Position numbers and translations under genes: made by a program. Positions 58,182-64,000 of a stretch of DNA of 64,000 nucleotides are shown here, piece after piece. Source of the stretch: Gillisia sp. Hel1_33_143. GTDB lineage: Bacteria; Bacteroidota; Bacteroidia; Flavobacteriales; Flavobacteriaceae. The stretch is taken from contig NZ_LT629737.1 in assembly GCF_900104765.1 (NCBI RefSeq), forward strand, positions 2,604,001-2,668,000, in the 5' to 3' direction. A model generated the notes under the pieces. The model made no database searches. It saw nothing but the letters and a program-made list of their open reading frames with translations, and had not been told where the DNA came from. Every line of letters begins with the position of its first letter. Position 1 is the stretch's first letter.

Positions 58182-61103
58182 ATGAAGCCCCTACAGACAT
58201 CTCTCATTTTAATCTTATTATTCACTTTTTCCATATCAATTTTTGCTCAACAGGATCCATTATTAACTAAGGATGTGTTGCAACAAAAGGCTTGGGTGGA
58301 TAGTGTATATAACAAAATGAACCTTCAGGAAAGAATAGGTCAATTATTTATGGTTGATGTTTTTTCTAACCAGTCTCGAAAAGAGACAGAGAAGATTAAA
58401 GATCTAATAAGAGAGCACCATATTGGTGGGGTCTTGTTTTCTAAGGGAGGGCCCTTGCAGCAAGCAAAATTAAATAATGAATTTCAAGAATTGGCAAATG
58501 TACCTTTGCTCATTGGGATGGACGCAGAATGGGGTTTAGCAATGCGCCTAGATTCTACCTTTGCCTTGCCGTGGAACATGACACTTGGAGCTGTAAAAGA
58601 CCTTAAACTTATTGAGAAGGCTGGGGCAGCCATATCACGTCATACCAAAAGATTAGGTGTTCATATAAACTTCGCGCCAGATGTAGATGTTAATACCAAT
58701 CCTAAAAATCCAATTATTGGAAATAGATCTTTTGGAGAAGATAGAGAAGAAGTATCTAAGAGAGCTATTGCTTTTATGAATGGGATGCAAAGTATGGGTG
58801 CACTTACCTGCGCTAAGCATTTTCCGGGTCACGGAGATACTCAAAAAGATTCTCATAAAACTTTGCCTACTATATCTTTTAGCAAAGAGAGGATAGATAG
58901 TATTGAGCTATATCCTTTCCGAAAAATTATTGATAAAGGGGTTAACAGTATTATGATTGCTCATTTAGATGTTCCTGCACTAGATCCAGAAAAAGACGTG
59001 CCCTCTTCGCTATCTAAACCCATAGTGACAGAGCTTCTTCAGAATAAAATGAATTTCAAAGGCTTGATCTTTACGGATGCTCTTAATATGAAAGGGGCTT
59101 CAAATTTTAAAAATCCAGGTGAAATTGATCTAGCAGCTTTTATGGCAGGGAATGATGTTCTTACTATGTCTGAAGATGTTCCTAAAGCTTCTATTAAAAT
59201 ATTTGATGCTTTCAATGATGGAAAAATAACAGAAACTCGCTTAGCATATTCTGTAAAAAAGATTCTTTCAGCCAAATATCAGGCAGGACTTGCACACTAT
59301 ACTGCGGTAGATACTACTAACCTAATTAACGATCTAAATACTTTAGATGATAAGGCTCTTTACGAAGAGCTTATAGAAAATGCTATCACCATCGTTAAAA
59401 ATGATTCAGGAATTCTCCCTATTAAAGATCTAGAGACTAAAAAGATAGCTTACGTTAATTTTGGAGATTCAGAAAGTACTCCATTTCTGCATCAACTTTC
59501 ACGATACACTAAGGTAGATTGGGTTAAGGCAGAAAATTTAGACGAATTACAAGAGAAATTAAAAGCGTATAATTTAGTGATCATTGGTTTCCATAAATCT
59601 GATGCGTCGCCTTGGGCACGCTACAAATTTAGTAGTGAAGAGGAGCGGTATATAGATGAAATAGCTAGAAGTAATCATACAATACTAGATGTTTTTGCCA
59701 GACCTTATGCTTTAACAGACCTTAGATCTACTAGCAATCTTGAAGGTATTGTTATGAGCTATCAAAATAGTGAAGCTTCACAACAAAAATCTGCTCAGAT
59801 TATCTTTGGGGCGTTAGAAGCTAAAGGGAAGTTACCGGTAAGCTTAGGGGATAATTTTCCTGTAGGAACAGGGTATCAAACCAAGAGTTTAGAAAGATTG
59901 GCTTACGGCATGCCACAATCTGTAGGTATGAATTATGAGAAACTTCAGAAAATAGACTCTCTTATAACATTGGCTTTAGATAGTAAAATGACTCCAGGGT
60001 TACAGGTAATAGTTGCTAGGAAAGGAAAGGTTATTTATGAAAGGAATGCTGGTTATCACACTTACGATAAGACATTTCCAGTTACTGATACCTCTGTTTA
60101 CGATCTTGCATCTTTAACCAAGATTCTCGCTTCGCTGCCTCTAATCATGCAATTAGAAGAGCAAAAAGTTATTAGCTTCGATTCTAAACTTGGAGATCTT
60201 ATTCCATTTTTTAAAGGATCTAATAAAGCAAAGATCAGATTACAGGATATGCTTATGCATTACGCAAAATTAAAAGCCTGGTTGCCTTTTTACGTAGGAA
60301 CTTTAGATAGCAAAACAAAAAGGCTCTCTACTTCATTTTATCGTGATGAAAAGAGAGAAGGATTTGGACTTAGAGTGGCAGAGAATATGTTTATTAGAGA
60401 TAATATTAGAGATACCATTCTAGCAGAAATTAGAGATAGTAAACTAGAGCCTAAGCTGGGATACAAGTATAGTGATCTCCCTTTTTATTTAATGAAGTAT
60501 TATTTGGAAGGTCATTTTAAATCTTCTTTAGCTTATATAACTCAAGAAAATATATATCAACCGTTGGGCGCAAATTTTACAACTTACTTGCCTTTAGATA
60601 AATTTAATCCAGATCAAATTGTACCTACAGAGTATGATAATCTATGGAGAAAACAACTGGTTCATGGCTATGTTCATGATCAGGGCGCTGCAATGCAGGG
60701 AGGTATTGGTGGACATGCAGGATTATTTAGTACCGCTAATGATGTTGCTAAGATTATGCAAATGTATTTGAATCATGGTTTCTATGGAGGCAAGAGATAT
60801 ATAGGAGCCGAAACCATAGAAAAATTTAATACCTGCTATTATTGCGATAAAAATGTAAGGCGAGGTGTAGGTTTCGACAAACCACAACTTGGAAAGTCCG
60901 GCCCTACATGTGGTTGTGCTTCGGTTTCTAGTTTTGGTCACAGCGGTTTCACCGGAACTTTTGCCTGGGTAGATCCAGAGACAGAGATCTTATATGTGTT
61001 TTTATCTAATAGGGTAAATCCTGATGTTAATAATCGTAAATTGATAAGAGAAGATATTAGGTCTAAGATCCAGGAAGTTATTTATGAATCTATTGAGAAT
61101 TAA
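58182..61103 (+). CDS. Glycoside hydrolase 3 (NagZ-like) fused to beta-lactamase-like serine hydrolase
   Basis: A 973-residue secreted protein (signal peptide ending SIFAQ). Residues about 35-400 are a GH3 beta-N-acetylglucosaminidase with the NagZ hallmark AKHFPGHGDTQKDSH and nucleophile Asp in TDALNMKGA. A GH3 C-terminal-like domain follows. From about residue 590 a class C beta-lactamase/DD-peptidase-like domain appears: SLTK (Ser-x-x-Lys), YSDLP in the Tyr-x-Asn position and GHSGFTG in the third motif. It would act on peptidoglycan fragments in the periplasm. It ends 3 bases before bshA. Confidence 0.88.
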   Translation: MKPLQTSLILILLFTFSISIFAQQDPLLTKDVLQQKAWVDSVYNKMNLQERIGQLFMVDVFSNQSRKETEKIKDLIREHHIGGVLFSKGGPLQQAKLNNEFQELANVPLLIGMDAEWGLAMRLDSTFALPWNMTLGAVKDLKLIEKAGAAISRHTKRLGVHINFAPDVDVNTNPKNPIIGNRSFGEDREEVSKRAIAFMNGMQSMGALTCAKHFPGHGDTQKDSHKTLPTISFSKERIDSIELYPFRKIIDKGVNSIMIAHLDVPALDPEKDVPSSLSKPIVTELLQNKMNFKGLIFTDALNMKGASNFKNPGEIDLAAFMAGNDVLTMSEDVPKASIKIFDAFNDGKITETRLAYSVKKILSAKYQAGLAHYTAVDTTNLINDLNTLDDKALYEELIENAITIVKNDSGILPIKDLETKKIAYVNFGDSESTPFLHQLSRYTKVDWVKAENLDELQEKLKAYNLVIIGFHKSDASPWARYKFSSEEERYIDEIARSNHTILDVFARPYALTDLRSTSNLEGIVMSYQNSEASQQKSAQIIFGALEAKGKLPVSLGDNFPVGTGYQTKSLERLAYGMPQSVGMNYEKLQKIDSLITLALDSKMTPGLQVIVARKGKVIYERNAGYHTYDKTFPVTDTSVYDLASLTKILASLPLIMQLEEQKVISFDSKLGDLIPFFKGSNKAKIRLQDMLMHYAKLKAWLPFYVGTLDSKTKRLSTSFYRDEKREGFGLRVAENMFIRDNIRDTILAEIRDSKLEPKLGYKYSDLPFYLMKYYLEGHFKSSLAYITQENIYQPLGANFTTYLPLDKFNPDQIVPTEYDNLWRKQLVHGYVHDQGAAMQGGIGGHAGLFSTANDVAKIMQMYLNHGFYGGKRYIGAETIEKFNTCYYCDKNVRRGVGFDKPQLGKSGPTCGCASVSSFGHSGFTGTFAWVDPETEILYVFLSNRVNPDVNNRKLIREDIRSKIQEVIYESIEN

Positions 61104-61106
61104 TTT

Positions 61107-62243
61107 ATGAAAATAGGGATTGTTTGCTATCCTACCTTTGGTGGTAGTGGGGTTGTTGCCACAGAACTTGGAATGGCATTGTCTAAAAGAGGGCATTCTA
61201 TTCATTTTATAACCTACAAACAACCTGTTAGATTAGAACAGCTTAATAGGAATATACATTTTCACGAAGTAACTGTTCCAGAGTATCCTTTATTTCATTT
61301 CCAACCTTACGAACTTGCGCTTAGTAGTAAATTAGTGAATATGGTAAAACTTCATGAAATTGATGTTTTACATGTACATTATGCCATCCCACATGCTTAC
61401 GCAGGATATATGGCTAAAAAGATGTTGGAAGAAGAAGGAATTTCACTTCCAATGGTTACTACTTTGCATGGTACAGATATTACTTTGGTAGGAAATCATC
61501 CTTTTTATAAACCTGCGGTTACATTTAGTATAAATCATAGTGATGTAGTAACCTCCGTTTCTGAAAGTCTTAAGAAGGATACTTTAAATCTTTTCAAGAT
61601 CACCAAGGATATCGATGTGGTTCCAAATTTTATTGATACTTCTAAATTTCGAAAAGGCTTTACAGATTGTCAACGTCATTTAATGGCAGATGAAGACGAG
61701 CGAATAATTTCTCATGTTAGTAATTTTAGAGCTGTAAAAAGAATAGGAGATGTAATTCGAATTTTTGATGTTATTCAAAAAAGTGTAAAATCTAAACTGA
61801 TCATGGTGGGTGCCGGTCCTGAAAAGGAAATGGCAGAAGCTTTAGTTGCCGAATTAGGACTTCAGGAGAAGGTAGTATTCCTTGGAGAAAGTAATGAGAT
61901 AGATAAGATTTTATGCTTCTCAGACCTGTTTCTATTACCTTCAGAAAAAGAGAGCTTTGGATTGGCTGCTTTAGAGGCTATGGTAAACGGTGTTCCTGTA
62001 ATTTCCACCAATAGTGGTGGAATCCCAGAAGTAAATATTCACGGAGTTTCTGGATACCTTGCAGAAATTGGTGATGTACAGGCTATGGGAGATTTTGGGG
62101 TAAAGATTCTTGAAGATAATGATACCCTTAAAAGATTTAAAGAAAATGCTCTAGAACAAGCAAAAACTTTTGATATTGATATTGTTGTGCCGCAATATGA
62201 AGCACTATATGAAAAGGCATTGGCAGAAATAAAAAAAGCGTAA
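61107..62243 (+). CDS. bshA: N-acetyl-alpha-D-glucosaminyl L-malate synthase BshA
   Basis: A 378-residue family 4 glycosyltransferase, first enzyme of bacillithiol synthesis (UDP-GlcNAc plus L-malate). The BshA pattern is clear: GIVCYPTFGGSGVVATELG, HVHYAIPHAYAGYMAK, TTLHGTDITLVG and the C-terminal ExxxxxE motif in PSEKESFGLAALEAMVNGVP. It points to bacillithiol as a low-molecular-weight thiol in this organism. It starts 3 bases after the fusion hydrolase and is closed by a hairpin terminator. Confidence 0.95.
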   Translation: MKIGIVCYPTFGGSGVVATELGMALSKRGHSIHFITYKQPVRLEQLNRNIHFHEVTVPEYPLFHFQPYELALSSKLVNMVKLHEIDVLHVHYAIPHAYAGYMAKKMLEEEGISLPMVTTLHGTDITLVGNHPFYKPAVTFSINHSDVVTSVSESLKKDTLNLFKITKDIDVVPNFIDTSKFRKGFTDCQRHLMADEDERIISHVSNFRAVKRIGDVIRIFDVIQKSVKSKLIMVGAGPEKEMAEALVAELGLQEKVVFLGESNEIDKILCFSDLFLLPSEKESFGLAALEAMVNGVPVISTNSGGIPEVNIHGVSGYLAEIGDVQAMGDFGVKILEDNDTLKRFKENALEQAKTFDIDIVVPQYEALYEKALAEIKKA

Positions 62244-62261
62244 AATTTAATTTACGCTTTT
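62234..62261. terminator. Bidirectional terminator between bshA and the porin-family gene
   Basis: The perfect stem AAAAGCGTAAA (62234-62244) and TTTACGCTTTT (62251-62261) with loop ATTTAA lies between two convergent genes, with A/T runs on both sides. It overlaps the end of bshA. Confidence 0.85.
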
Positions 62262-62279
62262 AATTTATTTTGTTGTTTT

Positions 62280-62795
62280 TTAGAATTGGTATCTAACTCC
62301 AACCGCGATATCTGGTGATAATTTATCGATATCATCGTTATCATTAATAAACCCAACTTCTGGTCTAAAGTCTAAAGAAAGCAAAAGTGGAATATCAAAG
62401 TTATATTCTATACCTATGTTACCTGCTAAGAATACAAAAGTTTCATCTTTATACCTGTAATCTCTTTTATCATAGTAGCGATCGTCTTTAGCGCTAATAT
62501 TTCCAATACCACCACCGGCACCTGCATACCAATTAAAACCACCATCAATGTTCCATACCCATTGGTACAATGCCGCTAGTTTTACAGAGTTATATCTAGA
62601 ATCGTCATTTCTCCATCCAAGATCAAACTCTAATCTATTATTGTCTCCTCCAATAGCACGTTGATAAGAAACTTCTGCTCCATATCCATTTCCACCACCA
62701 ATTCTAAGACCTAGTGCATTCTCAGAAATTGTTTGTGCGTTGGAAGTTGTACCTAATCCTATGGCAAACAATGCTAATAAAAATACTTTTTTCAT
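62280..62795 (-). CDS. Small outer-membrane beta-barrel protein
   Basis: A 171-residue secreted protein with signal peptide ending TSNAQ. The mature part has alternating beta strands with Gly and aromatic residues (GLRIGGGNGYGAEVSYQRA, FNWYAGAGGGIGNI, FLAGNIGIEYNFDIPL) and ends SPDIAVGVRYQF with a terminal Phe, the usual outer-membrane barrel signal. It resembles small porin-like or OmpW/OmpX-type barrels of Bacteroidota. The function cannot be told. Confidence 0.78.
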   Translation of the reverse strand: MKKVFLLALFAIGLGTTSNAQTISENALGLRIGGGNGYGAEVSYQRAIGGDNNRLEFDLGWRNDDSRYNSVKLAALYQWVWNIDGGFNWYAGAGGGIGNISAKDDRYYDKRDYRYKDETFVFLAGNIGIEYNFDIPLLLSLDFRPEVGFINDNDDIDKLSPDIAVGVRYQF

Positions 62796-62820
62796 ATCTG
62801 ATTTATTTTATTTGTAAAAG

Positions 62821-62828
62821 CAAATTTA
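62821..62828 (-). promoter_or_regulatory. Probable -7 element of the porin-family gene
   Basis: The minus strand reads TAAATTTG, matching TAnnTTTG, 25 bases ahead of the ATG at 62795. A clear -33 element was not seen. Confidence 0.5.
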
Positions 62829-62933
62829 ATTGTAAAATTGAAATGCAGACACCCCATTAAGCCAATGTATTGTTAATAATCATTAATGATCTGTTAAGCA
62901 AAATTCGGCTAAATTCGTACTTTTAGAGTCAAT

Positions 62934-64000
62934 ATGAAAGCAACATTAGAAGAGTTAGAATTATCTATTGAAGGGGAATTACTTCAGGATAAATTACATA
63001 GAAGCATATATGCAACAGATGCCTCTGTATATAGAGAATTACCTTTAGGAGTATGTTATCCAAGATCTGAAGCAGATATAAAAACCATCATTAACTTTGC
63101 TCGAAATAATAAAATAGGTTTAATTCCTAGAACGGCTGGAACATCGCTAGCAGGACAATGTGTAGGTAGTGGTCTGGTAGTAGATGTTTCTAAATATCTA
63201 ACTAAGATAATAGCTATTGATGCTGAAAAAAGAATCGCTATTGTTCAACCCGGGGTTATTAGAGACGATCTTAACAGACAACTTCTGAAATATGGTTTGT
63301 TTTTCGGTCCTAATACTTCTACTTCCAATAGGTGTATGATAGGAGGGATGGTTGGCAACAACTCTAGCGGAACTACTTCAATAAGATATGGTACCACCAG
63401 AGATAAGGTCTTGAGTTTAAAGACTATTTTAAGCGATAGTTCTACCGCAGAGTTTTCAAATCTTTCCGCAGAAAATTTTAGGCAGAAATTAAATGGTGAT
63501 CTTCTGGAAAATAAAATTTACAGTTCTATTTATCACCTTTTATCTCCAGAGACCGTTCAGGAAGAAATAAAACGAGAATTTCCACAAGAAGCTATACACA
63601 GAAGAAATACGGGATATGCTATAGACGAATTAATTAGAACTGAACCTTTCTCTAGTGGTAAAGAGAATTTTGACCTTTGTAAGTTATTGTCAGGAAGCGA
63701 AGGAACCTTGGCCTTTACTACAGAGATCACTTTGCAATTAGATGTACTTCCACCAACACATGCTGCCATGGTTGCCGCGCACTTTACAAGTATAGAGAAC
63801 TGTATGCTTGCAGTAGTACCGTCTATGAAAAGCCCATTATTCACTTGTGAAATGATGGATAAAGTGATCTTAGATTGCACCAATGAAAATTTAAAATATA
63901 AAGAGAATCGTTTTTTTATTGAAGGAGATCCTAAAGCAATTTTAATGCTGGAACTTCGTGCAGAGACTGAAGAAGACTTGCAAAATAAGATCAAAATCTT
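62934..64000 (+). CDS. FAD-linked oxidoreductase (GlcD/D-lactate dehydrogenase-like), 3' part outside window
   Basis: The first 355 residues of a large FAD-linked oxidase starting at ATG 62934 (MKATLEELELSIEGELLQDK). The PCMH-type FAD domain is clear: IPRTAGTSLAGQCVGSGLVVDVS, RIAIVQPGVIRDDLN, FFGPNTSTSNRCMIGGMVGNNSSG and LLSGSEGTLAFTTEITLQL. Related Bacteroidota proteins continue into a C-terminal iron-sulfur/CCG part and act as D-lactate or 2-hydroxyacid dehydrogenases; whether that part follows is beyond the right edge. Confidence 0.85.
   Translation, partial: MKATLEELELSIEGELLQDKLHRSIYATDASVYRELPLGVCYPRSEADIKTIINFARNNKIGLIPRTAGTSLAGQCVGSGLVVDVSKYLTKIIAIDAEKRIAIVQPGVIRDDLNRQLLKYGLFFGPNTSTSNRCMIGGMVGNNSSGTTSIRYGTTRDKVLSLKTILSDSSTAEFSNLSAENFRQKLNGDLLENKIYSSIYHLLSPETVQEEIKREFPQEAIHRRNTGYAIDELIRTEPFSSGKENFDLCKLLSGSEGTLAFTTEITLQLDVLPPTHAAMVAAHFTSIENCMLAVVPSMKSPLFTCEMMDKVILDCTNENLKYKENRFFIEGDPKAILMLELRAETEEDLQNKIKI

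Overview
The window looks like chromosome of a marine or soil Flavobacteriaceae bacterium (Bacteroidota). The signs are low GC in most of the sequence, TAnnTTTG-type promoter elements, frequent TTG starts, a flexirubin/aryl-polyene gene cluster whose ammonia-lyase closely resembles the Flavobacterium johnsoniae tyrosine ammonia-lyase, a bacillithiol gene (bshA), TamB- and LptD-type envelope genes, and BfmA/BtgA and DUF5712 mobilization genes. I had no database access, so all family names come from reading motifs.

Region 1 (1-4.0 kb, minus strand) is a fluoride-resistance operon. A textbook fluoride (crcB-motif) riboswitch precedes crcB, inorganic pyrophosphatase, enolase and a CLC-type transporter with fluoride-subfamily motifs (cut by the window start). 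It pairs two exporters with spare copies of two fluoride-sensitive enzymes. Beside it lie remnants of an OmpR-type response regulator and a Fur-family regulator. Region 2 (4.1-10.4 kb, minus strand) is a probable sulfur-oxyanion module: LysR regulator, YeiH-type putative sulfate exporter, AcfC-like and ModA-like binding proteins with no ABC partner nearby, a secreted DsrE-like protein and a membrane-anchored TsdA-like dihaem cytochrome. A metallo-beta-lactamase-fold hydrolase lies upstream.

Region 3 (10.4-19.8 kb) is a decayed mobilizable island. It holds a dead IS66-family element with perfect 13-bp inverted repeats, a DUF5712 mobilization pseudogene, a BfmA/BtgA mobilization gene with a nested dyad upstream (possible oriT), ssb, DUF6876, a GC-rich diverged two-copy repeat, an AT-rich two-gene cassette of unknown function (possible defence cargo) and an IntDOT-like tyrosine integrase next to tRNA-Pro and tRNA-Ser. 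The DNA left of the tRNAs is richer in GC than the DNA to the right, so the foreign segment may extend to or past the left edge.

Region 4 (19.9-38.6 kb) is an aryl-polyene (flexirubin-type) pigment cluster. A divergent FAD monooxygenase faces a 17-gene operon: tyrosine ammonia-lyase, ketoreductase, LpxL-like acyltransferase, two hotdog proteins, thioesterase, four ketosynthase-like proteins (two intact, two degenerate), ACP, polysaccharide deacetylase, LolA-like carrier, glycosyltransferase-DUF2062 fusion, MMPL exporter fused to a methyltransferase-like domain, C45-type lipoprotein and PaaK-like ligase. The darA/darB dialkylresorcinol genes are not in this window.

Region 5 (38.6-64 kb) is core chromosome: RNA modification (trmH-like, rsmE, tsaD), envelope assembly (tamB, lptD-like, amidase, MlaD-like), pfkA followed by a clearly broken methylglyoxal synthase gene, ridA, two iron-sulfur proteins, a NagZ/beta-lactamase-like fusion, bshA, a small outer-membrane protein and the start of an FAD-linked oxidoreductase cut by the window end.
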